Below, in pieces: positions 36,528 through 46,578 of a stretch of DNA of 64,000 nt. Under the pieces are notes generated by a model that made no database searches, was not told where the DNA came from, and saw only the letters and a program-made list of their open reading frames with translations. Where the stretch lies: positions 24,188-88,187 of the forward strand of contig NZ_JAJCIC010000019.1 of the NCBI RefSeq assembly GCF_020554865.1, given 5' to 3'. Each line of letters starts with the position of its first letter. The stretch's first letter is position 1. The position numbers and the translations under genes were made by a program. The stretch comes from Lacrimispora sp. 210928-DFI.3.58. Lineage in GTDB: Bacteria > Bacillota > Clostridia > Lachnospirales > Lachnospiraceae.

Positions 36528-36812
36528 ATGGCTCGTTCACTGAAAAAAGGACCATTTGCAGATGCACATCTGTTAAAGAAAGTAGACGCTATGAATGCAG
36601 CAGGACAGAAGCAGGTAATCAAGACCTGGTCCCGCCGTTCTACAATCTTCCCACAGTTTGTTGGTCATACAATCGCAGTTCATGACGGTAGAAAACACGT
36701 TCCGGTATACGTTACCGAAGATATGGTAGGACACAAGCTGGGTGAGTTCGTAGCAACCAGAACCTACAGAGGCCACGGTAAAGACGAGAAGAAGTCCGGC
36801 GTTAGAAAGTAA
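36528..36812 (+). CDS. rpsS: 30S ribosomal protein S19
   Basis: The 94-aa protein has [17 protein letters not shown] and [20 protein letters not shown], both typical of S19. It contacts S13 in the 30S head. It lies 20 nt after rplB with AAAGGAGG. Confidence 0.97.
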   Translation: MARSLKKGPFADAHLLKKVDAMNAAGQKQVIKTWSRRSTIFPQFVGHTIAVHDGRKHVPVYVTEDMVGHKLGEFVATRTYRGHGKDEKKSGVRK

Positions 36813-36842
36813 TCCACGGCAAATTGAAAGGAGGTTTTAGCA

Positions 36843-37229
36843 ATGGCAAAAGGACATAGATCCCAAATCAAGAGAGAGAGAAATGCCCAGAAGGACACAA
36901 GGCCAAGCGCAACACTGTCTTACGCTAGAGTATCTGTCCAGAAGGCTTGCTTCGTATTAGATGCCATCAGAGGCAAAGATTTACAGACAGCATTAGGTAT
37001 TGTAACCTATAACCCAAGATATGCTTCCAGCTTAATCAAGAAGTTACTGGAATCAGCAGCAGCAAACGCTGAGAACAATAACAACATGGATCCCGCTAAG
37101 CTTTACGTAGAGGAGTGCTACGCAAACCAGGGACCAACTATGAAGAGAGTTAGACCGAGAGCCCAGGGACGTGCTTACAGGATCGAGAAGAGAATGAGCC
37201 ACATCACTGTTGTTCTGAATGAAAGATAG
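36843..37229 (+). CDS. rplV: 50S ribosomal protein L22
   Basis: The 128-aa protein has the L22 fold: ATLSYARVSVQKACFVLDAI and the tunnel hairpin GPTMKRVRPRAQGRAYRI. Mutations in that hairpin give macrolide resistance in other species; nothing unusual is seen here. Confidence 0.97.
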   Translation: MAKGHRSQIKRERNAQKDTRPSATLSYARVSVQKACFVLDAIRGKDLQTALGIVTYNPRYASSLIKKLLESAAANAENNNNMDPAKLYVEECYANQGPTMKRVRPRAQGRAYRIEKRMSHITVVLNER

Positions 37230-37238
37230 GAGGCAAAT

Positions 37239-37895
37239 ATGGGACAGAAAGTTAATCCACACGGCTTAAGAGTCGGTGTTATTAAAGACTGGGATTCCAG
37301 ATGGTATGCAGAAGCTGATTTTGCAGACTGCCTGGTTGAAGATTACAATATCAGAAAGTTCCTGAAAAAGAGATTATACAGTGCCGGCGTTTCCAAGATC
37401 GAGATCGAGCGCGCATCTGACAGAGTAAAGGTTATCATCTACACTGCTAAGCCAGGCGTTGTGATCGGCAAGGGCGGCGCTGAGATCGAGAAGTTAAAAG
37501 CAGAGGTTCAGAAGCTGACCTCCAAGAAGCTCTTCGTAGATATCAAGGAGATCAAGCGTCCTGACAGAGATGCTCAGCTGGTTGCAGAGTCCATTGCACA
37601 GCAGCTGGAGAACCGCGTTTCCTTCCGCCGCGCTATGAAGTCCACCATGGGCAGAACCATGAAGGCTGGCGTTAAGGGTATCAAGACCGCTGTTGGAGGC
37701 CGTCTGGGCGGTGCTGATATTGCACGTACAGAGTTCTACAGCGAGGGTACTATCCCGCTTCAGACATTAAGAGCAGATATTGACTATGGTTTCGCTGAGG
37801 CAGATACCACCTACGGCAAGCTGGGCGTTAAGGTGTGGATCTACAAAGGCGAGGTACTTCCTACTAAAGGAAACAAGGAAGGGAGCGATAAATAA
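37239..37895 (+). CDS. rpsC: 30S ribosomal protein S3
   Basis: The 218-aa protein has [20 protein letters not shown], the KH domain [14 protein letters not shown] and the mRNA-entry segment [19 protein letters not shown]. It starts 9 nt after rplV. Its stop shares one base with the rplP start. Confidence 0.97.
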   Translation: MGQKVNPHGLRVGVIKDWDSRWYAEADFADCLVEDYNIRKFLKKRLYSAGVSKIEIERASDRVKVIIYTAKPGVVIGKGGAEIEKLKAEVQKLTSKKLFVDIKEIKRPDRDAQLVAESIAQQLENRVSFRRAMKSTMGRTMKAGVKGIKTAVGGRLGGADIARTEFYSEGTIPLQTLRADIDYGFAEADTTYGKLGVKVWIYKGEVLPTKGNKEGSDK

Positions 37896-38335
37896 TGTTA
37901 ATGCCTAAGAGAGTAAAGCGCCGCAAACAGTTCCGTGGTTCCATGGCCGGCAAGGCGCTGAGAGGAAATACAATTTCAAATGGTGAGTACGGTCTGGTAT
38001 CTACCGAGCCGTGCTGGATCAAGTCAAACCAGATCGAGGCAGCCCGTGTTGCCATGACACGTTACATCAAGCGTGGCGGTAAGGTTTGGATCAAGATCTT
38101 CCCCGATAAGCCTGTAACAGCAAAGCCAGCAGAAACCCGTATGGGTTCCGGTAAGGGCGCTCTGGAGTACTGGGTAGCAGTTGTAAAGCCAGGCCGCGTA
38201 TTATTTGAGATCGCTGGTGTACCAGAGGAAACAGCCAGAGAAGCACTTCGTCTTGCAATGCACAAGCTGCCCTGCAAGTGTAAGATTGTTTCTAAAGCAG
38301 ATTTAGAAGGCGGTGATAACAGTGAAAACGAATAA
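37895..38335 (+). CDS. rplP: 50S ribosomal protein L16
   Basis: The 146-aa protein has [38 protein letters not shown] and [19 protein letters not shown]. It binds near the A-site tRNA. Translation is coupled at both ends: one base shared with rpsC and 14 nt with rpmC. Confidence 0.97.
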   Translation: MLMPKRVKRRKQFRGSMAGKALRGNTISNGEYGLVSTEPCWIKSNQIEAARVAMTRYIKRGGKVWIKIFPDKPVTAKPAETRMGSGKGALEYWVAVVKPGRVLFEIAGVPEETAREALRLAMHKLPCKCKIVSKADLEGGDNSENE

Positions 38336-38525
38336 ATTTGTAGAAGAATTAAAGGCGAAATCAGCATCCGAGCTGAATAATGAGTTAGTAGCTGCGAAGA
38401 AGGAACTGTTCAATTTAAGATTCCAGAATGCGACCAATCAGTTAGATAACACCTCCAGAATTAAGGAAGTTCGTAAGAATATTGCCAGGATCCAGACTGT
38501 TATCACTGAGAAGGCTAATGCTTAA
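38322..38525 (+). CDS. rpmC: 50S ribosomal protein L29
   Basis: The 67-aa helical protein has the motif [19 protein letters not shown] take GTG 38322 ([14 protein letters not shown]) as start because GAAGGCGGTG precedes it; GTG 38313 is also in frame. It overlaps rplP by 14 nt. Confidence 0.95.
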   Translation: MKTNKFVEELKAKSASELNNELVAAKKELFNLRFQNATNQLDNTSRIKEVRKNIARIQTVITEKANA

Positions 38526-38542
38526 TGAAAGGAGAACTTACC

Positions 38543-38797
38543 GTGGAAAGAAATTTAAGAAAAACCCGTACCGGTAAAGTGATCAGCAACAAGATGGATA
38601 AGACCATTGTTGTAGCTATCGAGGATCACATCAAACACCCAATGATCGGTAAGATCGTTAAGAAAACCGTTAAGTTAAAAGCTCATGACGAGAAGAATGA
38701 GTGTGGCATCGGTGATACAGTAAAAGTAATGGAAACAAGACCACTGTCCAAGGATAAGAGATGGAGACTTGTTGAGATTATCGAGAAAGCAAGATAA
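38543..38797 (+). CDS. rpsQ: 30S ribosomal protein S17
   Basis: The 84-aa OB-fold protein has [20 protein letters not shown] and [23 protein letters not shown] 38543 is preferred because AAAGGAG lies just upstream; the in-frame ATG at 38525 would include that site in the coding sequence. Confidence 0.96.
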   Translation: MERNLRKTRTGKVISNKMDKTIVVAIEDHIKHPMIGKIVKKTVKLKAHDEKNECGIGDTVKVMETRPLSKDKRWRLVEIIEKAR

Positions 38798-38825
38798 GCG
38801 AAACTAACAGGAAGGAGTAACAGGT

Positions 38826-39194
38826 ATGGTTCAGCAGGAAACAAGACTTAAGGTTGCCGACAATACCGGTGCAAAAGAACTTCTCTGCATCCGCGTATTA
38901 GGTGGTTCAACCAGAAGATATGCAAATATCGGCGATGTCATCGTTGCTTCCGTTAAAGATGCAACACCAGGTGGTGTTGTAAAGAAGGGCGATGTTGTGA
39001 AGGCTGTAGTAGTACGTTCCGTTAAGGGCGTGCGCCGTAAAGATGGTTCCTACATCAAGTTTGATGAGAACGCAGCAGTAATTATTAAGGATGACAAGAC
39101 TCCAAGAGGAACTCGTATCTTTGGACCGGTAGCAAGAGAATTAAGAGACAAACAGTTCATGAAGATTGTCTCCTTAGCTCCAGAAGTATTATAA
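38826..39194 (+). CDS. rplN: 50S ribosomal protein L14
   Basis: The 122-aa protein has [20 protein letters not shown] and [20 protein letters not shown], as in all L14. It forms an intersubunit bridge. GGAAGGAG precedes the ATG. Confidence 0.97.
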   Translation: MVQQETRLKVADNTGAKELLCIRVLGGSTRRYANIGDVIVASVKDATPGGVVKKGDVVKAVVVRSVKGVRRKDGSYIKFDENAAVIIKDDKTPRGTRIFGPVARELRDKQFMKIVSLAPEVL

Positions 39195-39207
39195 GGGGGT
39201 GTCCACT

Positions 39208-39513
39208 GTGCATAAAATCAAAAAAGACGATTTAGTAGTTGTAATCGCAGGTAAAGATAAAGATAAGCAGGGTAAGGTAATCTCTGTTGACACAAAGAAG
39301 AACAAGGTTCTGGTTCAGGGCTGCAATATGATCACAAAGCATACAAAGCAGACTCCTGGCAACCCACAGGGTGGCATCATTAACCAGGAAGCTCCTATTG
39401 ATATCTCCAATGTAATGCTGGTAGTAGACGGCAAGGCAACCAGAGTTGGCTTCGAGGTGAAGGACGGCAAGAAGGTCCGCGTAGCAAAGAAGACCGGCAA
39501 GGTGATCGATTAA
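39208..39513 (+). CDS. rplX: 50S ribosomal protein L24
   Basis: The 101-aa KOW protein has [20 protein letters not shown] and [21 protein letters not shown] 39208 behind AAGGGGGTG is the likely start; GTG 39199 is in frame but overlaps the ribosome site. Confidence 0.95.
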   Translation: MHKIKKDDLVVVIAGKDKDKQGKVISVDTKKNKVLVQGCNMITKHTKQTPGNPQGGIINQEAPIDISNVMLVVDGKATRVGFEVKDGKKVRVAKKTGKVID

Positions 39514-39535
39514 TTCAGGAGAGGAGGAATAAACG

Positions 39536-40075
39536 TTGGCTAGATTAAAAGAACAGTATCAGAACGAGATGGTAGACGCTCTGATGAAGAAATTTGGATA
39601 TAAAAACGTAATGCAGGTGCCGAAGCTTGACAAGATCGTTATCAACATGGGCGTAGGCGAAGCAAAGGAAAATGCCAAGGTTCTGGATTCTGCTGTAAGA
39701 GATCTGGAAATCATCTCCGGTCAGAAGGCAGTTACCACAAAGGCTAAGAAGTCTGTTGCAAACTTCAAGATCCGTGAAGGTATGGCAATCGGCTGTAAGG
39801 TAACACTGCGCGGCGAGAGAATGTATGAGTTCTTAGACCGTCTGGTAAACCTGGCACTGCCACGTGTACGTGACTTTAGAGGCGTCAATCCTAACGCATT
39901 TGATGGCAGAGGAAACTATGCACTTGGTATCAAAGAGCAGCTGATCTTCCCTGAGATTGAGTACGATAAAGTTGACAAGGTAAGAGGTATGGACATCATC
40001 TTCGTTACCACCGCTAAGACGGACGAGGAAGCTCGTGAACTTTTGACATTATTCAACATGCCCTTTGCAAAATAG
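39536..40075 (+). CDS. rplE: 50S ribosomal protein L5
   Basis: The 179-aa protein has [39 protein letters not shown] and [20 protein letters not shown]. It binds 5S rRNA and P-site tRNA. The start is TTG behind GGAGAGGAGG, reading LARLKEQYQ. Confidence 0.96.
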   Translation: MARLKEQYQNEMVDALMKKFGYKNVMQVPKLDKIVINMGVGEAKENAKVLDSAVRDLEIISGQKAVTTKAKKSVANFKIREGMAIGCKVTLRGERMYEFLDRLVNLALPRVRDFRGVNPNAFDGRGNYALGIKEQLIFPEIEYDKVDKVRGMDIIFVTTAKTDEEARELLTLFNMPFAK

Positions 40076-40091
40076 TTAGGAGGAAACTTTC

Positions 40092-40277
40092 ATGGCTAAG
40101 ACTTCAATGAAGATTAAACAGCAGCGTCCTGCTAAATTCTCTACCAGAGAGTATAACCGCTGCAGAATCTGTGGCCGTCCACATGCTTATTTAAGAAAGT
40201 ACGGTATCTGCAGAATTTGCTTCCGTGAATTGGCTTATAAGGGTCAGATTCCGGGCGTCAAGAAGGCAAGCTGGTAG
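40092..40277 (+). CDS. rpsN: 30S ribosomal protein S14, zinc type
   Basis: The 61-aa protein is the short Zn-binding (C+) form with CRICGRPH and CRICFRE, two CxxC pairs. This form is usual in Clostridia. A 128-nt spacer with two hairpin repeats follows. Confidence 0.97.
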   Translation: MAKTSMKIKQQRPAKFSTREYNRCRICGRPHAYLRKYGICRICFRELAYKGQIPGVKKASW

Positions 40278-40283
40278 GCACCC

Positions 40284-40371
40284 GGCACTTGGTGAGGTTT
40301 TTCACGAACCTAGTGCGAAAGCCGTTCGCGAACCTTGGCGAGGTTTCTCACGAGCCTAGTTGAGCGAACAG
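40284..40371 (+). repeat. Ribosomal-spacer hairpin repeat, two units (rpsN-rpsH)
   Basis: Unit 1: GCACT-t-GGT, loop GAGGTTTTTCACGA, ACC-t-AGTGC. Unit 2: outer GTTCGC/GCGAAC, then GGC, loop GAGGTTTCTCACGA, GCC. The stems differ from those at 35458 but remain complementary, and the T/T mismatch next to the inner triplet is kept. Confidence 0.75.
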
Positions 40372-40405
40372 AGAGAAAAATTTATATAGAAGGAGGCAAT
40401 TTAAA

Positions 40406-40807
40406 ATGACAATGAGCGATCCCATTGCAGATATGCTTACAAGAATCCGTAATGCAAACACTGCAAAGCATGATACAGTAGATGTACCTTCATCTAAGAT
40501 GAAACTGGCTATCGCCAACATCCTGTTAGACGAGGGTTATATTGCAAAGTACGATATCGTTGAGGACGGTGGCTTCAGCACCATCAGAATCACCTTAAAG
40601 TACGGCAAGGACAAGAACGAGAAGATTATCTCCGGTATTAAGAGAATTTCTAAGCCTGGTCTGCGTGTATACGCAAACAAGGAAGAGCTTCCGAAGGTAC
40701 TGGGCGGCCTTGGCACCGCAATCATTTCCACCAATCAGGGCGTGATCACCGATAAGGAAGCACGTAAGCTGGGCGTTGGCGGAGAAGTATTAGCATTTGT
40801 TTGGTAA
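40406..40807 (+). CDS. rpsH: 30S ribosomal protein S8
   Basis: The 133-aa protein has [16 protein letters not shown] and the C-terminal block [20 protein letters not shown]. In E. coli S8 represses the spc operon. GAAGGAGG lies 9 nt upstream of ATG 40406; ATG 40412 is in frame and also possible. Confidence 0.96.
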   Translation: MTMSDPIADMLTRIRNANTAKHDTVDVPSSKMKLAIANILLDEGYIAKYDIVEDGGFSTIRITLKYGKDKNEKIISGIKRISKPGLRVYANKEELPKVLGGLGTAIISTNQGVITDKEARKLGVGGEVLAFVW

Positions 40808-40810
40808 AAG

Positions 40811-40863
40811 GATACTTCGGCGATACTAAGCTCGAAAAGACCTCGCTGAGTATCGCGAAGTGC
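40811..40863 (-). repeat. Ribosomal-spacer hairpin repeat, inverted unit (rpsH-rplF)
   Basis: This is an inverted copy. Read on the minus strand it has AGC, loop GAGGTCTTTTCGA, GCT, identical in the loop to unit 2 at 35458-35537. The flanking stem is GCGATACT/AGTATCGC plus ACTTC/GAAGT, again different but paired. Confidence 0.75.
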
Positions 40864-40875
40864 TTTTGCGCGTAA

Positions 40876-40913
40876 GCTCCTAAAATACAGGAGCTAAGTG
40901 CTCAATGCAACTG
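40876..40913 (+). repeat. Covarying hairpin element before rplF
   Basis: AGCTCC and GGAGCT pair around TAAAATACA, followed by AAGTGCTCAATGCA. The element recurs before infA with the stem changed to AGCGC/GCGCT and the loop and 3' flank kept. Confidence 0.65.
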
Positions 40914-40968
40914 AAAACAGAGAGGACGCAGAAGTCTTCTCCGAGAATCTAAGTAGGAGGTTAAAGGC

Positions 40969-41511
40969 ATGTCACGTATCGGTAGAATGCCAGTTGCGAT
41001 CCCGGCAGGTGTAACTGTTACAATCGCAGAAGGAAACAAAGTGACTGTAAAAGGTCCAAAGGGAACATTAGAGAGAGAACTCTCAGCAGAGCTGACCATC
41101 GAAGAGAAGGATGGCCATATTATCGTAACAAGACCAAACGATTTAAAGAGGATGAAGTCCTTACATGGTCTGACAAGAACTCTGATCAACAACATGATCC
41201 ATGGTGTTACTCAGGGTTATGAGAAGGTTCTGGAAGTAAACGGTGTTGGTTACAGGGCTGCAAAGCAGGGCAAGAAGCTGACCCTGAACCTGGGCTACTC
41301 CCATCCGGTAGAGATGGAAGATCCTGAGGGCATCGAGACTGTTTGCGACGGACAGAACAAGATCATCGTAAAAGGTATCAGTAAAGAAAAAGTTGGCCAG
41401 TACGCTGCTGAAATCAGAGACAAGAGAAGACCTGAGCCGTATAAGGGCAAAGGTATCAAGTATGCTGACGAGGTTATCAGACGTAAGGTTGGTAAGACTG
41501 GTAAGAAATAA
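40969..41511 (+). CDS. rplF: 50S ribosomal protein L6
   Basis: The 180-aa protein has [17 protein letters not shown] and the C-terminal block [20 protein letters not shown] with GKGIKY. It lies near the GTPase centre. The 161-nt spacer before it holds the inverted repeat unit and the covarying hairpin; GTAGGAGG precedes the ATG. Confidence 0.97.
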   Translation: MSRIGRMPVAIPAGVTVTIAEGNKVTVKGPKGTLERELSAELTIEEKDGHIIVTRPNDLKRMKSLHGLTRTLINNMIHGVTQGYEKVLEVNGVGYRAAKQGKKLTLNLGYSHPVEMEDPEGIETVCDGQNKIIVKGISKEKVGQYAAEIRDKRRPEPYKGKGIKYADEVIRRKVGKTGKK

Positions 41512-41528
41512 TTAAGGAGAGTGTAAAA

Positions 41529-41897
41529 ATGGTTAACAAGCAGTCAAGAAGCGAAATTCGCGTAAAGAAGCACAACAGAATTCGTAACCGTTTTTCTGGT
41601 ACAGCAGAGAGACCGCGTCTGGCAGTGTTTAGAAGTAATAATCATATGTATGCTCAAATTATCGACGATACGGTTGGTAACACATTAGTTGCTGCTTCCA
41701 CAGTTGAGAAAGAGGTTAAGGCTGAACTGGAGAAGACAAACGACAAGGCAGCTGCAGCATATGTAGGTACAGTTATTGCAAAGAGAGCCCTTGAAAAAGG
41801 CATCAAGGAAGTAGTCTTCGATAGAGGCGGCTTTATATATCAGGGCAAGATTCAGGCATTAGCAGATGCAGCTAGAGAAGCTGGTCTGGAATTCTAA
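41529..41897 (+). CDS. rplR: 50S ribosomal protein L18
   Basis: The 122-aa protein has [35 protein letters not shown] and [20 protein letters not shown]. It binds 5S rRNA. It starts 17 nt after rplF with AAGGAGAG. Confidence 0.97.
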   Translation: MVNKQSRSEIRVKKHNRIRNRFSGTAERPRLAVFRSNNHMYAQIIDDTVGNTLVAASTVEKEVKAELEKTNDKAAAAYVGTVIAKRALEKGIKEVVFDRGGFIYQGKIQALADAAREAGLEF

Positions 41898-41914
41898 TAG
41901 AGAGGAGAACAAGC

Positions 41915-42424
41915 ATGAAGCGTACAATTATTGATGCCAGTCAGATGGAGCTGAATGACAAGGTAGTGGCTATCAAGAGAGTATCCAAGACTGTTAAAGG
42001 TGGACGTACCATGAGATTTTCCGCTCTGGTAGTAGTAGGTGACGGCAACGGCCACGTTGGCGCAGGTTTAGGAAAGGCCGGCGAGGTTCCGGAAGCAATC
42101 CGCAAAGGAAAAGAAGCAGCAATCAAGAATCTGGTAGAGATTCCGGTTGATGAGAATAAGAGCATCCCACATGATTTTATCGGTAAGTTCGGAAGCGCAG
42201 CTGTTCTGTTAAAGAGAGCTCCTGAAGGTACTGGTGTTATCGCTGGCGGTCCGGCACGTTCCGTACTGGAGATGGCAGGAATCAAGAACATCCGTACAAA
42301 ATCTTTAGGTTCCAACAACAAGACAAACGTAGTTCTGGCAACACTTGCAGGTCTTACTTCCTTAAAGACACCAGAGGAGTATGCAAGACTTCGCGGTAAA
42401 TCTGTTGAAGAAATCGTGGGCTAA
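41915..42424 (+). CDS. rpsE: 30S ribosomal protein S5
   Basis: The 169-aa protein has the S5 dsRNA-binding block [20 protein letters not shown] and [20 protein letters not shown]. It takes part in decoding accuracy. It starts 17 nt after rplR with GAGAGGAG. Confidence 0.97.
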   Translation: MKRTIIDASQMELNDKVVAIKRVSKTVKGGRTMRFSALVVVGDGNGHVGAGLGKAGEVPEAIRKGKEAAIKNLVEIPVDENKSIPHDFIGKFGSAAVLLKRAPEGTGVIAGGPARSVLEMAGIKNIRTKSLGSNNKTNVVLATLAGLTSLKTPEEYARLRGKSVEEIVG

Positions 42425-42439
42425 TAGGAGGAGAAAGAC

Positions 42440-42622
42440 ATGGCAGAGAAATTAAAGATCACACTGGTCAAGTCCCCTATCGGTGCTGTTCCAAAGCAGA
42501 AAGCAACTGTTGAGGCTCTCGGACTCTCCAAGATGCACAAGACAGTTGAGATGCCAGATAATGGCGCTGTCAGAGGCATGATTCAGAGCGTAAGACATTT
42601 AGTAAAAGTGGAAGAAATCTAA
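42440..42622 (+). CDS. rpmD: 50S ribosomal protein L30
   Basis: The 60-aa protein has [20 protein letters not shown] and [20 protein letters not shown], as in bacterial L30. It lies between rpsE and rplO in the usual order, with TAGGAGGAG upstream. Confidence 0.96.
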   Translation: MAEKLKITLVKSPIGAVPKQKATVEALGLSKMHKTVEMPDNGAVRGMIQSVRHLVKVEEI

Positions 42623-42647
42623 TCAGATAAAGTAAGGAGGTGCAGTC

Positions 42648-43088
42648 ATGGAATTGTCAAATTTACAGCCTGCTGCAGGTTCAAAGCATAGCGATAATTT
42701 TAGAAGAGGCCGCGGCCATGGTTCAGGTAACGGCAAGACAGCCGGCAAGGGACATAAGGGCCAGAAGGCTCGTTCCGGAGCTCCGAGACCTGGTTTTGAA
42801 GGCGGACAGATGCCTTTATACAGACGTCTGCCAAAGCGTGGTTTCACCAATATGAACTCTAAGACCATTGTTGGTATTAACGTAAGCGCACTGGAAAGAT
42901 TCGATAACGATGCAGTTGTTACAGTTGAGACATTGATCGAGGCTGGAATCGTTAAGAATCCAAGAGATGGTGTAAAGATCCTTGGAAATGGAGAATTAAC
43001 CAAAAAGCTGACCGTTAAGGTTAATGCATTCAGTGAAGGTGCAAAATCTAAAATCGAAGCTTTAGGTGGAACCTGCGAGGTGATCTAA
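42648..43088 (+). CDS. rplO: 50S ribosomal protein L15
   Basis: The 146-aa protein has the basic glycine-rich N-terminus ([20 protein letters not shown]) and [27 protein letters not shown] precedes the ATG. Its stop shares one base with the secY start, so membrane translocase synthesis is coupled to ribosome synthesis. Confidence 0.97.
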   Translation: MELSNLQPAAGSKHSDNFRRGRGHGSGNGKTAGKGHKGQKARSGAPRPGFEGGQMPLYRRLPKRGFTNMNSKTIVGINVSALERFDNDAVVTVETLIEAGIVKNPRDGVKILGNGELTKKLTVKVNAFSEGAKSKIEALGGTCEVI

Positions 43089-44404
43089 TGTTTAAATCGA
43101 TCAGGAATGCATTTAAGGTAAAAGAGCTTCGCAGTAAGATCCTCTATACCTTTATGATGCTGGTAGTCATCCGTTTTGGCTGCCAGCTGCCGATTCCGGG
43201 AATCAAGACCACATTCTTCGCTGAGTGGTTTGAAAAGCAGACAACCGATGTGTTTGGCTTCTTTAATGCAATGACAGGTGGATCCTTTTCATCCATGTCC
43301 ATCTTTGCTCTGAGCATTACGCCTTACATCACATCCTCCATTATCATCCAGCTGCTGACGATTGCGATTCCAAAACTGGAAGAGCTGCAGAAGGATGGTG
43401 AGGACGGAAGAAAGAAGATTCAGGAATACACCCGATACACCACCGTTGCCCTGGCACTCCTTGAGTCCAGCGCCATGGCCATTGGTTTTGGCCGTCAGGG
43501 ACTTCTCCTTGACTATAACGTGTGGAACATCATTGTAGCTGTTGTTACCATGACAACAGGAAGCGCACTGCTTATGTGGATTGGTGAGCAGATCACAGAG
43601 AAGGGTGTAGGAAACGGTATCTCCATCGTGCTTCTGTTTAACATTCTGTCCAGCGTTCCGAATGACGTGAGAAGCCTTTATTACCGCTTCATCTTCGGAC
43701 AGTCTGTTGCTGCAATGGCAATTGCCTTTGTTCTGATTGCCCTGGTCATCCTGGCTATGGTAGTATTCGTAATCGTTTTAAACGATGCGGAAAGAAGGAT
43801 TCCTGTACAGTATTCAAAGAAGATGGTTGGCCGTAAGATGGTTGGAGGACAGGCTTCCAGCATTCCGTTAAAGATTAATACGGCAGGCGTTATGCCCGTT
43901 ATCTTTGCGTCTTCCATCATGTCCTTCCCGGTGGTGATCGCACAGTTCTTTACTGTGGACTATAATTCCATCGGCGGCAAGATTCTGATGATGCTTAACT
44001 CAAGCTCCTGGTGCAGACCAGAGCAGCCTGTATATTCAATCGGCCTGGTGATCTACATTGCACTGCTGATCGTGTTTGCATACTTCTATACATCCATTAC
44101 CTTTAATCCGTTAGAGGTTGCAAACAACATGAAGAAGCAGGGCGGCTTCATCCCGGGTATTCGTCCTGGTAAGCCTACCAGCGACTATTTAAATAAGATT
44201 TTAAACTATATTGTTTTTATCGGCGCAGTTGGCCTGATCGTGATTGCAGTTGTTCCGATCCTTGCATCCGGTCTTCTGGATGTGGGGCATATTTCATTCT
44301 CCGGAACCTCCCTGATCATTATCGTGGGCGTTGTGCTTGAGACAATCAAAGCAGTAGAATCTCAGATGCTTGTGCGTTATTATAAGGGATTTTTGAACGA
44401 TTAA
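43088..44404 (+). CDS. secY: Preprotein translocase subunit SecY
   Basis: The 438-aa protein has ten membrane helices and SecY marks: IPIPGI-like LPIPGIKTTF, SIFALSITPYITSSIIIQLL (plug and helix 2 region), GNGISIVLLFNI, KQGGFIPGIRPGKPT and VVLETIKAVESQMLVRYYKG. It is the Sec channel in the inner membrane. A strong hairpin follows. Confidence 0.97.
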   Translation: MFKSIRNAFKVKELRSKILYTFMMLVVIRFGCQLPIPGIKTTFFAEWFEKQTTDVFGFFNAMTGGSFSSMSIFALSITPYITSSIIIQLLTIAIPKLEELQKDGEDGRKKIQEYTRYTTVALALLESSAMAIGFGRQGLLLDYNVWNIIVAVVTMTTGSALLMWIGEQITEKGVGNGISIVLLFNILSSVPNDVRSLYYRFIFGQSVAAMAIAFVLIALVILAMVVFVIVLNDAERRIPVQYSKKMVGRKMVGGQASSIPLKINTAGVMPVIFASSIMSFPVVIAQFFTVDYNSIGGKILMMLNSSSWCRPEQPVYSIGLVIYIALLIVFAYFYTSITFNPLEVANNMKKQGGFIPGIRPGKPTSDYLNKILNYIVFIGAVGLIVIAVVPILASGLLDVGHISFSGTSLIIIVGVVLETIKAVESQMLVRYYKGFLND

Positions 44405-44421
44405 CATCAAAGTTTTTCAGT

Positions 44422-44457
44422 CAATCTGCCTTTGTGGTATTCCACAAGGGCGGATTG
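44422..44457 (+). terminator. 16-bp hairpin between secY and adk
   Basis: CAATCTGCCTTTGTGG pairs with CCACAAGGGCGGATTG (two G-T pairs) around a TATT loop. The downstream CTTGCG has no T-run, so it may attenuate, stop exonucleases or be cleaved rather than fully terminate. Confidence 0.6.
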
Positions 44458-44521
44458 CTTGCGTTATAGGAGAACCACTGACGATACATAAAGAGTCATG
44501 ATTGAGAGGAGAGCTGGTTTC

Positions 44522-45166
44522 ATGAAGATTATCATGTTAGGTGCACCGGGCGCCGGCAAAGGCACTCAGGCTAAAAAAATTGCAGCAAAGTATCAGATAC
44601 CTCATATTTCCACCGGAGATATTTTCCGCGCAAACATTAAAAATGGCACAGAGCTGGGTATGAAGGCCAAATCCTTTATGGATGCAGGCGGCCTGGTTCC
44701 GGATGAGATCACCATCGGCATGCTGCTTGACCGCATCCATGAGGCTGATTGTGAAAATGGTTATGTACTGGATGGATTCCCACGCACGATCCCACAGGCA
44801 GAGAGCCTGACAAAGGCTCTGGCAGAGATGGGAGAAGCGATCGATTATGCCGTAAATGTGGATGTACCTGATGACAACATCATAAACCGTATGTCCGGCC
44901 GCCGTGCATGCCTGTCCTGCGGTGCTACCTACCATATTGTTTACAATGCGCCAAAGGCGGAGGGTGTATGCGACACCTGTGGCCAGCAGCTGGTACTGAG
45001 GGATGATGATAAGCCTGAGACCGTGAAAAAGCGTCTGAGCGTATATCACGAGCAGACACAGCCTCTGATCGACTACTACCAGAAGGCAGGAGTGCTGGCT
45101 GAGGTAGACGGGACAAAGGATATGGAAGAGGTTTTCCAGGATATCGTTAAAATTTTAGGAGCATAG
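44522..45166 (+). CDS. adk: Adenylate kinase
   Basis: The 214-aa enzyme has P-loop [15 protein letters not shown], the AMP-binding [25 protein letters not shown] and a zinc-binding LID with four Cys (CLSCGATYH and VCDTCGQQL). It balances ATP, ADP and AMP in the cytoplasm. ATG 44522 follows GAGAGGAGAG; an upstream in-frame ATG at 44498 precedes that site. Confidence 0.97.
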   Translation: MKIIMLGAPGAGKGTQAKKIAAKYQIPHISTGDIFRANIKNGTELGMKAKSFMDAGGLVPDEITIGMLLDRIHEADCENGYVLDGFPRTIPQAESLTKALAEMGEAIDYAVNVDVPDDNIINRMSGRRACLSCGATYHIVYNAPKAEGVCDTCGQQLVLRDDDKPETVKKRLSVYHEQTQPLIDYYQKAGVLAEVDGTKDMEEVFQDIVKILGA

Positions 45167-45169
45167 AGA

Positions 45170-45916
45170 ATGGTAACAATTAAATCCGAACGGGAAATTG
45201 AATTAATGAGAGAAGCCGGCAGGATCCTTGCTAAGGTCCATGAGGAACTGGGAAAGATCCTGAAGCCGGGAATGTCTACAAAAGAGATCGACCGCATCTG
45301 CGAGGATATGATCCGCAGTCATGGCTGCATTCCTTCCTTTTTAAATTATGAAGGATATCCTGCTTCCGTGTGCGTATCTATCAATGACGAGGTGGTCCAT
45401 GGGATCCCGAATAAGCACCGTTATCTGCAGGAGGGGGATATCGTCAGCTTGGATACAGGCGTTATATGGAAGGGCTATCAGTCAGATGCAGCCCGCACTC
45501 ATATGATCGGCGAGGTAAGCCCGGAAGCCAGAAAGCTGGTGGAGGTAACACAGCAGAGCTTTTTTGAGGGTATAAAGTACGCAAAAGCAGGCAATCATCT
45601 CAATGATATTTCCAAAGCCATCCAGGCTTATGCAGAGAGCTTTGGCTACGGCGTGGTCCGCGACCTGGTAGGCCATGGAATCGGAACCAATATGCATGAG
45701 GATCCTGAGATACCGAATTTTTCGCAGCACCGCAAAGGCATCCGCCTTGCAGCCGGGATGACCCTGGCGATCGAGCCCATGATTACTGCAGGACGCTATG
45801 ATGTGGCATGGATGGATGACGGCTGGACCGTAGTAACAGAGGACGGCTCACTGGCATCTCATTATGAAAACACCATCCTGATCACGGATGGGGAACCTGA
45901 GATTTTGTCGCTGTAG
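45170..45916 (+). CDS. map: Methionine aminopeptidase, type I
   Basis: The 248-aa metalloenzyme removes N-terminal Met. The metal ligands are visible: Asp in VSLDTGVIWKG and SDAARTHMIG, His in GHGIGTNMHEDP, Glu in MTLAIEPMI and Glu in TVVTEDGSLASHYENT. It starts 3 nt after adk. Confidence 0.97.
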   Translation: MVTIKSEREIELMREAGRILAKVHEELGKILKPGMSTKEIDRICEDMIRSHGCIPSFLNYEGYPASVCVSINDEVVHGIPNKHRYLQEGDIVSLDTGVIWKGYQSDAARTHMIGEVSPEARKLVEVTQQSFFEGIKYAKAGNHLNDISKAIQAYAESFGYGVVRDLVGHGIGTNMHEDPEIPNFSQHRKGIRLAAGMTLAIEPMITAGRYDVAWMDDGWTVVTEDGSLASHYENTILITDGEPEILSL

Positions 45917-45931
45917 CGTAAGGTGGGACGT

Positions 45932-46207
45932 ATGGTAGAGTTTAGGGAAGCCGGCCTGGTAAGAAGTCTTGCAGGTCACGACAAAGATGAACTGTATATC
46001 ATAATCAGCGTCCGGGGGGAATATGCTTTTCTGTCAGACGGCAGAAAGCATCCCCTGGAAAAGCAGAAACGCAAGAACAAAAAACACTTACAGCTTATAG
46101 ATGAACACGATGAAACCATAAGGAAGAAGCTCACACAGGGCGAAGCGGTGGGAAATGAAGAGATCATTCATTTCATCCGCATCCAAAACAGAAAACTTCA
46201 GCGCTGA
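45932..46207 (+). CDS. KOW-domain RNA-binding protein
   Basis: The 91-aa protein (MVEFREAGLVRSLAGHDKD, then YIIISVRGEYAFLSDGRKHP) resembles the N-terminal KOW part of eukaryotic/archaeal L14e/L6e-type proteins. It occupies the position between map and infA seen in many Clostridia. It is probably ribosome-associated, but the function is not established. ATG 45932 follows AAGGTGGGA. Its 3' end forms the left arm of a conserved hairpin. Confidence 0.8.
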   Translation: MVEFREAGLVRSLAGHDKDELYIIISVRGEYAFLSDGRKHPLEKQKRKNKKHLQLIDEHDETIRKKLTQGEAVGNEEIIHFIRIQNRKLQR

Positions 46208-46236
46208 AAATACAGGCGCTAAGTGCCCAATGCAGC
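46199..46236 (+). repeat. Covarying hairpin element before infA
   Basis: AGCGC and GCGCT pair around TGAAAATACAG, followed by AAGTGCCCAATGCA. Compared with 40876-40913 the stem has changed on both sides, but loop AAAATACAGG and tail AAGTGC.CAATGCA are kept. The left arm overlaps the stop of the KOW gene. Confidence 0.65.
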
Positions 46237-46255
46237 AGTAGGAGGGAAAACGAGA

Positions 46256-46474
46256 ATGTCCAAAGCAGACGTTATTGAAATTGAGGGAACCGTAGTAGAA
46301 AAATTACCAAACGCCATGTTCCAGGTAGAGTTGGAGAACGGCCATCAGGTTCTGGCACATATCAGCGGAAAGCTCCGTATGAACTACATCCGCATCCTGC
46401 CGGGAGATAAGGTTACAATTGAGTTATCACCCTATGATCTGTCCAAGGGAAGGATCATCTGGAGAGATAAATAA
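46256..46474 (+). CDS. infA: Translation initiation factor IF-1
   Basis: The 72-aa OB-fold protein has [40 protein letters not shown] and [14 protein letters not shown]. It occupies the 30S A-site during initiation. The TAGGAGGG site precedes ATG 46256. Confidence 0.97.
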   Translation: MSKADVIEIEGTVVEKLPNAMFQVELENGHQVLAHISGKLRMNYIRILPGDKVTIELSPYDLSKGRIIWRDK

Positions 46475-46578
46475 GCGAAGCGCTACCCAAACGCAGCCCC
46501 AGGCGGAGTTCGGGTTTCCCGTACTCAGGATCAGTAGGGAGAAGAACTTCAAAATACAAAAATAGACAAAAAAAGTGC

